From assembly GCA_032164295.1 (NCBI GenBank), contig JAJHTX010000004.1, positions 1,860,001-1,924,000 of the forward strand: DNA of 64,000 bases, written 5' to 3'. The stretch is from Inonotus obliquus (Eukaryota; Basidiomycota; Agaricomycetes; Hymenochaetales; Hymenochaetaceae). The first letter of the stretch is position 1. Every line of letters begins with the position of its first letter. The position numbers and the translations under genes were made by a program. Positions 44,119 through 56,438 of the stretch are shown here, piece by piece. The notes beneath the pieces were generated by a model. It made no database searches. It saw nothing but the letters and a program-made list of their open reading frames with translations, and was not told the DNA's origin.

Positions 44119-46076
44119 ATGACGCGTCCAGGACAGACTTATCTAGAGGAAGCGTTCATTAAGATCAACTTTGAGGAAGAGGGTGGACCGACCATCTCCA
44201 GAGAAGGTGACAGTAAGGCGTATAATGGCTGGGTGGGCAAAGGCATGTCGCCCAACTAAACTGCAGTCGAAACCAACACTGACATGCAGTTCATCGGATG
44301 GTTCACTACAGCATCGGCGAACTTCCCTAAACCTAACCTCATCGGGTAAGTTACACAAACATTCCTACAAGTATACGCATATTCTAACAAGCGCGCATTA
44401 TGGTTCCATGATTTTAGAGCTGATTTGCTGCGCAAGTTATACCCCAAACATTCCCTAGTCATGTCTCAAGATTATAACTTGGACATACTTGGATTCCCTC
44501 TTGCTGCTACTATTCCCCTCGAACCAGATGAGCTCATTACGAACTCGTTTTTCTATCCTCTTGCACGAAATTCGGGTGGCGTAATTGTGGACTCGGTAGA
44601 ATTTGGTGGCTTCCGTACAGCTTGGGACGTGAGTGACCCTTGATACCTTATCTTGACAACAGCAACGAAACTAACCATTTGATTCCCCGCCACTCCAGAA
44701 ATACGAATTCACAATATTCATCGTAAAATACCTCGAAGGTCTCGGTCAATACACCCAACACTACATCTTACACGAAGGGCCAAAAGGCCCAGCCCAATCT
44801 TTCCTAAAAGTCGTCGGTACATGGGCATTCGAATTACACAACGAAATTTGGGTTTTCAATAATGGGTTTTGGAATAAAGACGCATCGCTTTGGATAGACG
44901 TTCAAAAGGCGAATTGGAATGATGTGATATTGAAGGATGAGTTTAAGAAGAGTTTGCAGGATGATGTTTATTCGTTTTTTGATTCGGAGAGGTTGTATAA
45001 GGATCTTGGGATTCCGTGGAAGAGGGGGTTGATTTTGTATGGTCCTCCAGGTAATGTCGTTCGTTCTTATGGTGTTATGATCGCAATTCACCCTTTTTTC
45101 CTCGAAGGGAATGGAAAGACGATCAGTCTGAAAGCTATCATGAAGACTGTACAACAGAAGGGACACAATCCGCTATATGTCAAGTCATTCCAAAGTAACT
45201 TCACATTCCCATCGACTTCCTGCACCTTCAACGTTAACTTTCACTATTTTCTTCGTAGGCTGGAGAGGCGAAGAAGGTTCAATGGAAGAAGTCTTCGCCA
45301 AAGCACGTATACTCGCACCTTGCGTCCTTATTCTCGAAGACCTGGACAGCTTAATCAACGATCGAAATCGTTCATTCTTCCTAAATCAACTTGATGGGAT
45401 TCAAGGAAACGATGGATTGTTACTCATCGCGACGACGAATCATTTTGATAGACTTGATACCGGATTGTCAGAGAGACCTAGTAGGTTTGACAGGAAATAG
45501 TGAGTATTCGTTCAATTCTCTACCTCGTGTTGAAAGAATTTTGAGTTGATGGATTTTGGTCCAGTATCTTCGACGATCCTGATCGAGACGAGCGTCTACT
45601 TTACGCCAAATATTGGCAAAACAAGTTGACAAACAACGACAAAGTCGACTTCCCAGATAGACTCGCCCTGGAGATTGCAGACGTCACATATGGATTCTCA
45701 TTCGCGTATCTCAAAGAAAGCTTGTAAGTCTTTTCCCTACCCCTTCACGCTTTGCTTCACCTACCGATTCCTTGTTCTATGTGCATGTAGCGTCTCGACA
45801 CTTGTTCTCCTAGTCAGAGACGATCAGAAGAAAACATTCGAAGAAGTTATTAAAGGGCAGATAAAACAACTTCGGAAGCAACTTGAAAAAGTTCCGAAAT
45901 TGTTTGGAGTTGCAGGTGTAGGTGGGAGTGTGGGTGGAGGTGGAGTCTCGCGTTGTGTGGAGGTTATCTCGGGCAGTCAGGGTCCCTTGCCTGCTAAGCC
46001 GGATATTTGGGAGATTATGCGTGAGAGGGTGGCGTATTCCCTTGGAGGTTCCGCGGGGCACTCGCTCACCTACTGA
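44119..46076 (+). CDS. AAA ATPase of uncharacterised fungal family
   Basis: About 550 residues. Start MTRPGQTYLEEAFIKINFEE. The N-terminal 230 residues (NTDMQFIGWFTTASANFPKP, SQDYNLDILGFPLAATIPLE, YTQHYILHEGPKGPAQSFL, WAFELHNEIWVFNNGFWNKD) match no domain I can name and carry no membrane segment. Then DLGIPWKRGLILYGPPGNGK with a complete Walker A, split by an intron inside GPPG. Walker B is CVLILEDLDSLINDR; sensor 1 is LLLIATTNHFDRLD; the arginine finger region is ERPSRFDRKYIF. The lid region contains VTYGFSFAYLKESFVSTLVL. The tail has a basic helix and a Gly-rich segment. All catalytic residues are present. The core resembles Bcs1-type and proteasome-type AAA modules, but the flanks do not fit either. 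Confidence 0.83.
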
Positions 46077-46282
46077 TTTTACTGGATATGGATGTCTTGT
46101 TTGCTCTGCGTGGCTCACGTTGTCATAAACCATCCCACTATTTCCTGCATTGCTGTGGATATTTTGCATGTATATTCATTATATTGATCGAACTCTAACA
46201 AGATAAACGAGCGGGTATATTGCTCCAAGTCAAATCGTTAGTTCAAGAAACGCGCATGTGGATGTTGAAAGATTGATCCAAA

Positions 46283-48440
46283 TTATAGTAATAGCACCAA
46301 GATGACAAAAAACGAAGAAGGCATCAATACATACAAGAAACCAGACGAACAGTACCTTCGAGACGATCCATGATTCGTACTTTGTGGGGGTGCGGGGTCT
46401 GGTGAAGACGGGACAAGCGAAAAGTCGAACCAGACAACGACCGCGCCAGGTGAGGGAACGTTGAAGTCGCACGTAGCGTTACAGGATATCTGCACGTCCC
46501 CTGCGAAACCTGATGGTATCATTATACCATCACCAACACCATTAAATGTGTTTCCCGCCCATGAAATGTTATACTTTTCAAAGAGATTCGTTGCTGTAAG
46601 CGTCCGCACGAATATCGCGTCGTTACCGAGCGAAGGGATCGAAAAAGCTGCATTACTATCTTCAAGTTGTCCTGCGTCTGCGTAATTCAAGAACACTAGA
46701 GTATTGGGGGCGTTGGTTTGTCCGTCATATATACCATATCCAGCAACGATATTGGAGTTATTGTCAAGATTGAGATCGACGACGAAAGATCCATTCTGCC
46801 AACCAGCGCTCAACGCATCTGTGGCAGAGAGTAGGGCATAGTACGGAGGCAGAGTTGTCCAATTAGTTGAAGTATCATCAGATGAAGGAGGATCGAATAA
46901 ATTATATGTGATGCCTCGTTCTCGGGTGTGGATGTATGCGGCATCATACCCGACGCTGGAGAGTTGAAGGACATAATCTAAAGTCCAGAGGGTTGCAGCG
47001 AACGTATCGGATATTCCGGGGATTCCTCCGCAGGAAGCAGTATTGAATTCTCCCATGACGACTGGTTTGTTTGCGGCATTTGATAATTTGATTCCGTCCA
47101 TTTGCCATTCGGCCGTCGCGACAACTTTTTGAGGACTTATATTAGTTGCCATTCAAGAATCGAGGACGAACGATGTCTAATAACTCACCATTGTGATGGG
47201 AGGTATAATAAGGAATAGTTCCATTCGTCCCAAAACAATTTGTTTGAGGATAGTGCTGTAAACTAATAATTCAATTAGAATAGTACGCGACCTAGACAAG
47301 TACGGACACCTTACTTGATATATTTTAAGTCTGATCCAAACCTAAACAAATAGCCTTGGTTCAAAATGTCTGCCAGAGCCTGAGGATAACAGTAAGAGCT
47401 AGTATCAGCAAATGAGTTATCTGATACGCGCCCAGTTGCAGCAAATGGTGGGCCCTCCGATGTATGCACCGGGTAGAAGATCTCCATATTCAGTGGAATT
47501 ATTCAGCTGTTGGGTAACAGAGCCAAATTCCTATAGTAGATGTCATCAAATAATGAGGTCATTACACAGGTGCTTTACTAAACAAACGAAGTATATCGCT
47601 TACCGTGAAATAATCTTGTACTGAGAAATTACTTTGTCGTCTTCCATCCGGTCCATATAAGTCCGGCTCCTACATGGCAAGACGTGTTCAGAAACCGCAG
47701 TTGCTCTCAATACTCGACTCTCATAAACAAACATTTCCCAGCAGAAACGCATCGAGATAGCCCGAGAGTCTTTGTTCAGCAGTCGACACAATCAATGGTG
47801 TGTCGTTCTCTTCAGGGAGCAATAAGGAAAGACCTGTGAAAGTTAATGATTACCACCGTTATGCCACACTTTTGAGCGTACCCAGGAGGTATACCGCTCC
47901 GCCGATTCGCTTAGCTAACACTGCAAGGGTATCAAAGAGAACTGGTCCATAGGACACGGGTTGATCGTGTGCAGATACCGCTTGTCCCTTATTGACAATC
48001 ATTTCCGGTTGAGAATAGTTGAACACAGAGTCGTCCATCGAGTTTCCACCTATTCGTAGCCGTAGCGGATTCCTTGCCTAAGCACAACGCAGCACAGGGG
48101 TGAGGGTGTTATAGGTAAAGGGTATTGCAATATGCACAGGAAGGTTGCACTTGCCCGAGTCTGGATATACGATAAGTACCTCCCAATTTGTTCAGGAATA
48201 GAAGTCTCATCTTCGCCAACTGATAATCAGAAGTCAGATGAAAGGGTGAAAGGGGTCAACTGAGAATTACTCACTTAGGGTATTTATTGTGCTCAGCTCG
48301 ATACTAATTCCGAAGAAGTTTGAACGGACGGTGTTCGAGCCATTACCGGAATAGAGCGAAGGAAATGTGACACTCGTCGGTGTTACATGAAGAGACTGTA
48401 ACAAGCCAACCAAGCAAAAAAGATGGACCAGATGCTTCAT
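46283..48440 (-). CDS. Secreted glycoside hydrolase family 79 (beta-glucuronidase-like)
   Basis: Extracellular enzyme of the GH79 type, whose fungal members release glucuronic acid from arabinogalactan-type glycans. MKHLVHLFCLVGLLQSLHV is a signal peptide. The fold follows: FFGISIELSTINTL, RNPLRLRIGGNSMDDSVFNY, VLFDTLAVLAKRIGG, then GN-EPDLYGPDGR with the acid/base Glu exactly at an exon border, PGAYIGGPTICCNWA, and VVMGEFNTASCGGIPGI with the nucleophile Glu. The GH79 beta-sandwich C-domain (TNAPNTLVFLNYADAGQLED) follows. The protein ends in a Ser/Pro-rich linker and a hydrophobic tail (FLYVLMPSSFFVILVLLL), so it may be membrane- or GPI-anchored. Many exons. It is divergent from the GlnRS gene. 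Confidence 0.88.
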
Positions 48441-48834
48441 TGATCAATGGGATAGTGTCCCAGAGCTTTTCATACAAGATAATGAGCGCAGGTTTATGCA
48501 AGAATCCTGGTCTGTGCGTCGTTGAGCTTTGGAATGTCAAAGGGAGATTGGATGACTGTAATTCCAGATGGATACAAGGTCCATAGTACTATGCGTTGGC
48601 GAGTACTGCTTGACATCAGTTGGAATGATTTTGGAGCCGAACAGTGACGAGTAGCAGAGAGATGACCCGTCGCTAAAAATATAACATGTCACGTGCTACA
48701 TCTTCGACGCGAATTGCCGAATCGATCGTCCTATGACTCGGTGTGAATGACCTGAATGTACTGCAACTTATACTTGCATATAGCCTACTAACGTTGAATC
48801 GACAACCGAATTAATCTGCTGTAGGACGCGTTAA
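48441..48834. promoter_or_regulatory. Shared divergent promoter, GH79 / glutaminyl-tRNA synthetase
   Basis: 394 bp between divergent start codons, one secreted-enzyme gene and one housekeeping gene. No clear motif recognised. Confidence 0.45.
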
Positions 48835-51636
48835 ATGGCTCCCAAATTTGATCCAAACGACCCAGAGGTCGCGAAACTCATCGACCTGTTTCGGTCAATC
48901 GGCTTCACTAAAGCCAAAGCTACAGAGACAGCCAAGGGCTCCAAGAATGCCTTCGTCCTCAAGGATATAATAGAAAGAAACAATCTACCGGAACGTGTCT
49001 CCGAGGAAAAGAAGGCGACTTTGATATCCATTCTTGCTGTCCAAGGCGCGAAACTGGGAGACGCAGAGAAGAGTTTTATCATCGATGCGATCCTGGATGA
49101 TAGGCTGAAGACTGCAGAGCAAATCTCCGGTGTGTTTACTTCTCTAGTACAAATATTTATACTGAAGTCTTTCCAAAAAGCTGCTGTAAAGTACAGCGAA
49201 GCGAACGGCAAACCGACGAATGATGCCGAATTCAACAAGGAGTGTGGCGTAGGTAAGCAGGAGAAATTGAGATCTATCGCCTGCAGTTTGACTTTGGGAT
49301 CATATTAGGCATCACTATATCTCCGGAAGAACTGATTGAAAAGATCACGACGTACATGTCTTCGGTTGCGTTATCTGGATGGGATAATTTCAGCTCGACT
49401 ATCAGTAATCTGAAAGCTTCTCCTGAGCTGCGATGGGCGAATCCCTTAGAACTGAAGAATGCAGTCGAGAAGGCGTTTATAGAAACATTCGGAGAAAAAA
49501 CAGCTATCAAGGCGAAAGGCGCTGTGGGTTCACTAGTCGCTGACGTCTTATTTGTCGACTAAGCACGGGTGTAATTTAGGAAAACAAATCGAAGAAAGCC
49601 GCGCAAGATGCTGGACTATCCAATGCTGCAGCGCCTGAAGCCAGTTCGTCAAAAACCGTATTCGAGGAAGGTTTTCTTGGGAAATTGCACAAGCCTGGAG
49701 AAAATCCCCAGATTCTCCCTCGGTTACGAGAAGCTCACCTAGCCGCAACGGGCGGCCAGGTGTTCACGCGATTCCCGCCAGAACCGAATGGGTACCTGCA
49801 CATTGGCCACTCGAAAGCCATTTTCATCAATTTTGGATACGCAGCACACCATGGCGGGAAGTGCTATCTGCGTTATGACGATACCAATCCTGAGGCAGAA
49901 GAAGCTCGCTATTTTGAGAGCATACTGGAAACAGTTCGATGGTTGGGATTCGAGCCGTGGAAAATAACGTACTCCAGCGATTACTTTGATCAACTATATG
50001 ATCTCGCCGTCGAGCTGATTCGTCGGGACAAGGGTTATATCTGTCACTGCACAGGCAAGTATACGGCCTTTTCTTGCAACTCGTGGCTGATCGATTCTAA
50101 TCTCAGGTGAGGAGATTCATGAAATGCGAGGCGGAGACAATGGTGGTCCTCGTCGCGCTTGCGTCCACCGAAATCGCCCCACCTCGGAGTCTCTCGTTGA
50201 ATTCCAGAAGATGAAAGATGGTTTTTACAAGCCTGGCGAGGCTATCCTTCGCATGAAACAAGATCTCGAAGATGGTAATCCTCAGATGTGGGATCTCATC
50301 GCATACAGAGTTTTAACAACTCCCCATCACCGGACGGGAGATAAATGGAGAATCTACCCGACATATGACTTCACACACTGCTTATGTGATAGCTTTGAGA
50401 ACATCTCGTATGTATCTCCGTGCCTTCCTATTTCCTAGAGTCACTGACGTATTGGTTTTATGCAGACATTCCTTATGTACAACAGAATTCATATTATCCC
50501 GTGTTTCCTATGACTGGCTCTGCGATGCTTTGGAAGTTTACAAACCTCGGCAGTCTGAATATGGTCGTCTGAACGTTACCGGTACCATCATGTCGAAACG
50601 CAAAATCCTCGCTTTGGTTAAGGAGGGTTATGTCCGTGGTTGGGATGACCCTAGGTTGTATACGCTCATCGCTCTGCGAAGACGGGGCGTTCCACCCGGC
50701 GCGATCATCTCTTTCGTCAGCACACTTGGAGTTTCCACGGCCGCTACAAATATTCAGACAGCACGATTCGACCAAACTGTTCGGCAGTACCTCGAGAACT
50801 CAGTTCCTCGGTTACTCATGGTGTTGAAACCGTTGAAAGTGACAATCGAGAATCTGCCAGAGGACTACGTGTTAATGATCGAGAAACCATTGCATCCGAA
50901 GATTCCGTCACTTGGGACGACGACTGTACCATTCACGCGTACCGTGTACATCGACGCAGACGACTTCCGCTTGCAAGATTCCAAGGACTTTTTCCGTCTG
51001 GCACCGGGCAAGACTGTTGGCTTATTCCAAGCACCTCATCCGATTACTTGCGTCTCGTACAAGACGGATCCCAACACGGGTGAAGTTACTGAGCTCATTT
51101 GCCGTCTAGAGAATAACGGTGAAGTCAAGAAGCCCAAAGCGTTCATCCAATGGGTCGCAGTTCACGCTCCGTCGGGCAGTCCAGTACGCGTTGATGAAAC
51201 CAGGATCTTCCACCAGCTCTTCAAGAGCGAAAACCCCGCTGCCGCGAAGCCAGATTTCAAAGCCGACATCAACCCGAATAACTTGGAAGTCATTAAAGGC
51301 GCACTGATCGAAACTGGTTTCTGGTCAGTTGCCAAACGCGCTTTTGCAGAAGCAAGAGCGGAGAGTAAAGCTAGGACGAGTAAAGCTTTGGAGAACGAGG
51401 CGATGGCTTCACCAACGGATGAACATTCTCCGGTCCCAACAACCGAGCAACTCGTTGGTAACGAATGTGTTAGGTTCCAGGGATTGCGCGTGGCCTATTT
51501 TGCGCTTGACTCGGATGCTAAGCTTGGGTTCTTGAACGAAGCAGAGGAGACAAGCCCGGGTTACAGGAACGGGGACAAGATAATCATCAACCGTATCGTT
51601 AGTCTGAAGGAGGATGCAGGGAAAGGAGCCGCTTGA
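48835..51636 (+). CDS. GLN4: Glutaminyl-tRNA synthetase, cytosolic
   Basis: Charges tRNA-Gln with glutamine. The start [20 protein letters not shown] opens the eukaryotic appended N-domain ([40 protein letters not shown]), which helps tRNA binding in yeast. A Lys/Ala linker leads to [20 protein letters not shown] with the HIGH signature, [77 protein letters not shown] and the class I signature [15 protein letters not shown] (KMSKR equivalent). The two anticodon-binding beta-barrels follow ([15 protein letters not shown] [52 protein letters not shown]). The long last exon runs from about 50466 to 51636. Full length and complete. Confidence 0.96.
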
Positions 51637-51734
51637 ACTCGGCCTTTTGGGAACCGTGTTGTCGTCTTGCTTGATTGCTAGTATTTTTTTATGCTGTTAA
51701 CCTGTACTAAATTACATGTACACGATGAAAGACG

Positions 51735-54700
51735 TTATGCAGCAACTAAAGCGTGTAGATCATAGATTGCACGTCTTACTGTGTAATAGATTTCCGTTAC
51801 AGTCCCTTCCAACTCAACTTTCCCATCTGCCTTCTTTCGGACAGCAACAATCTCTTCTGGAGAGACATCATCAGACGACCCATTACGGCACAATAATACA
51901 CCTTCTCCAGCGAATTCAGTATGAACGCCCATGCTAATCAAACGGGCTTTGAGGGCAGTAAGTTTTAGATCACCGATCATCGTGGATCGAGGGAGCTTCG
52001 TGGCTGGCCTTGATCCAAGCCGAGTTGGTTTGAGAAGTTGGCCTGCATCAATGGGAACTTCTTCCACTCGGGCGGAAACGTTAGAAATTGGTTCTAATAT
52101 CGGGATGGTGGAGCTTGCGAGGCTTGCAATGCAGCCTTGGATGAAACCAACTTCGTTGTCCTCAAACTACGTCGTATTGAAGGCGGTCAGCTCGATCTGT
52201 GCCGAATAATCGGCAAACGATTTGACTCACTTTGGACATCTTCACAGATGCAAGGAGCTCCTCCGAAAGGGATATTGAGTAACTGTTGGTATGTTGACCG
52301 ATCTGAATCGGCTCTCCGACATCCGGGGCGTAGATCTCCCTTGTCAGTGCGCGGACTGCACCACAAGCCTCGATCAGAGACTCTGCCCCATCGGATGATG
52401 AATGAACAACAATCTGATTGACTAGGAGTCAGCAAAGAAAGTGGCATTATCAAGGATGGGTTACCATTTTTCGAGGGTTTACGTGTGCAGCTATCTTCTT
52501 GACAGCGCGTCCGTCATTCAAGCCCTCCATGTCAACGAACAGAAGTCGGCAAGCGAGCTGAACTTTCAAGTCCTGACTAACGTATTTTGATGGTGGCTCC
52601 GCCGGAGCTTTCTACAAGACGTGCGAGTCAGATTGATATATCAGCGTCTGAACTGGGGGTCTTACCTTCGCCTCTTCCTCTTCCTCCTTCCTCCTTTTTG
52701 CCTCCTTCGTCTCCTCACTTTCCGCCTCTTCCTCGAAGATCTTCCCTTTCCTCAACCACATTCCGACATCTACGACTTCACCGTACGAATCAACTCGTCG
52801 TCTGCGCTCCACGTATGGAAACATTCTGAATCGCTGCTGTTGGGCCCCCTCGGTCTTGAAGAACGATGTCTGCTTTGATACGTTTCCCTTCAGGTAGATG
52901 TCGAAGGAGAGCATCTGCTTCATGCTGCCATCCTCAGTTTCAAAACCCCAATCTCCTAAATCCGTTTCTTTCCGCCCTCGCCTCCGTCCACCTCCCGCAC
53001 CCGGCTCCGCAAAGACTACCGCTGGGTCATGGTCTTCGCTGGTGTCCATCATACTTAGAGTATTCTCAACGGCGTCTTCATCGTCTGATTCATCCGATTC
53101 AGAGTCACCTTCGTCGGCCTCTAGCATACGCTGAGTACGAGCGAGTGCCGCTTCTTCGGCTGCTTCCTTCTCTTTAGCTGCTCGTTCTTTTGCTAGATAT
53201 TCCTCTAGCTCGTCCCCTTGTAGCGGAACTTTGGATTTCATCTGTACAAGATATTAACAATCACAATACATCCGCAATCAGAGGTAAGAAACGCACCATC
53301 AACGTAAGTGTCCGGTCCAGCATCACGTTTCTGCCAAGCTTCCCTTTGTTCCACTTATCATCATCTCGTTGTTCATCGTTCCAAATGTCAAATAACGACC
53401 TTGCAAACGTACCATCCTCTCCTGGGCTTGTCAGAAGTACAACATTGTCTGGCATTGTTGCAAACTCAGAGAAGATTATTCGTGATGAGCCATATGACAA
53501 TGAAAGGGGGACAGCAAGGATTAATTTAGGGTCTTTAGAAGAATAGGTGTGTAACAATGCTTGAGGTGTGGGGAAGAATTCAAGGAACCTATTCGAAAAT
53601 TGTTAACCACTTGTAATCTCAGAATTTGCGAGACAACGTACTTGAAGCGTAGAGCGAATGCACCTAACGCTTCCTCCTCATTATCTTCTTCTCTCCTTCG
53701 TTTATTATTTCCGGCCTCTTCGCCGACGTCTTCTTTGCTGATTGTTCCACCGAGCCACTCCATCATGCTTCTCACGAACGTTAACATTTCTCGGCCATTT
53801 CGTGACACCAAGCAGATAGGAAAGCTGAGGCGAGAGTAGCTCCAGTGTTGATCCAGAAGGACTAGCAGCTCCAATAGGCGTGTGCTAGCATCGCAGGGCA
53901 TTAACACCGAGTGTCGGGAAAACAGAGTTGAAGTCACAGTATCTGTAAGGTGGAAAGAACGTGAGCAACACGTGGGGAAAAGAGTTGATTCCACTACTCG
54001 CCAATTAACTGAGCATCGCGGTCCTTCTTTCGGCACGAAATATTGTTTACCCTATCCGCGTCAGTGATGAATAAGTCAGGTCGGGCGAGCGTCTCATAGA
54101 CACCGCCAGTGCCAGCTCCTCGCAGGATGACTGTGCCGTCCAAATGTCGTTCCCGGAGGTGATTCAGATCAACAGCATAAAGAATAGTCCCCGCTGAAGG
54201 AGAACGAATCTTCCAAATGGTACCACCTAGAGTGTGCCCAGCATTGAACGCAGTAATGGTTAAGCCTTGACACTTTCCTAGCAAAGCCACGCTTGAACCG
54301 GGTTTCCCTGGGAGAAAATATGAATACTTACCTTGCAAGTGGGCTGGTTGCGAGTACCTCAGCGTGTGTATCGAGTCATATGCCTCTCGTATGTCGTCAG
54401 GATTCGCGACAAACTTTCGACTGAAGTCGTTGTCCACGTCCATTGCATCACAAGAATTACCATCCCAAGAAGAATTCTGCCCGTAATCAACGTCTTCCTC
54501 TCCGCGTAAAGTTTCAGCTTCTTCGACAGCAGCGATGCGTGCTGTAGCTTGTACCGGTAGTGTCGTATACGCTGGCGCTCGGAGTCCCCAATTTGCATAG
54601 GCATAGGCGTACAATCCCGCGTGTTGAAGGTCACCATGTGAGATGAGAACGAGGTCGACAGTCGGAGCGCACCTGTGAGGAAAAAAGAAATTAGATAGTG

Positions 54701-55086
54701 TTGACTTTCTACTTTCCTGCCCAGTGCAATTGCAATGAACACAGATAAAGCAACATGATTGGAGAAAATGTCTAGTTCATCAAGGATGAATAGAACCAAA
54801 GCAAGCTAGGTGGGTGTAGTGCCGGCCATCCTTCTCCTCAATGACATACCATTCTCCGGTTTTCTATTACAACCGTTTCCTGAGGCAGACCTACTCACTC
54901 TTTCAGTGCCCTGCAATACGCGTCCCAGGAGTGCTGGTGCTGACTGGTTGAAGTAGACGGTTCTGGACACCAATCTGGAGAGCCACAGTCGAGAAGAATA
55001 CGAACATCGTCCACTTGAAGTAGATAGCAGAGTGGAACTGTTTTTGAAAGGCGGGCACCACCAGACAAAGGTGTGAAGGTTATCAT
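51735..55086 (-). CDS. CFT2: Cleavage and polyadenylation factor subunit CPSF100/Cft2
   Basis: Non-catalytic metallo-beta-lactamase/beta-CASP subunit of the mRNA 3'-end processing complex. The start MITFTPLSGGARLSKTVPLC is followed by YLLQVDDVRILLDCGSPDW, VDLVLISHGDLQHAGLYAYA (the degenerate zinc motif, without the HxHxDH of the CPSF73 nuclease), ITAFNAGHTLGGTIWKIRSP and GTILYAVDLNHLRERHLDGT. The beta-CASP part follows: HSVLMPCDASTRLLELLVLL, IIFSEFATMPDNVVLLTSPG, SLFDIWNDEQRDDDKWN. Later come KSKVPLQGDELEEYLAKERA, an acidic disordered stretch, FPYVERRRRVDSYGEVVDVG, and the C-terminal domain to TEIYYTVRRAIYDLHALVAA. Its end is 99 bp from the GlnRS stop (convergent). Confidence 0.94.
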
Positions 55087-55120
55087 GACCGGAAAATAGC
55101 AAATAAATAATACAAAATAA

Positions 55121-56141
<1,021 letters not shown>

Positions 56142-56438
56142 GGGTTTACCTGGGTCCTTGGCGCATCATTATTAACGAATGCCTCCAGGCCAGTATACTG
56201 AGCGATGTCCGCTGCTCACCACTCATTTCTTCTGCTCTGCATCTACATAAAGCCTCTTTTCTTCCCTTATGACTAATGGCGCTTGTACGAGCTCGTCCTA
56301 TAAAGGGCGTCGGATGAATTCTCTCAGAGCTGGTCGATGGGTTTCTTAATTATTCATTCTCCCTTCTCAAGTATCCTTCCCTCTTGAAAGGTCTCTAGAA
56401 TACACTACCGTACAAATGAGAGCGGCATGAACTGATCA
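56142..56438. other. Convergent intergenic region, Arf / Sec15
   Basis: About 300 bp of 3' flanking sequence, T/C-rich. Nothing recognised. Confidence 0.5.

Noticed and set aside
54359..54799. 146-codon minus-strand open frame near the CPSF100 5' exons
   Set aside because: It overlaps the real CPSF100 exon in another frame and runs through an intron; it is a shadow frame.
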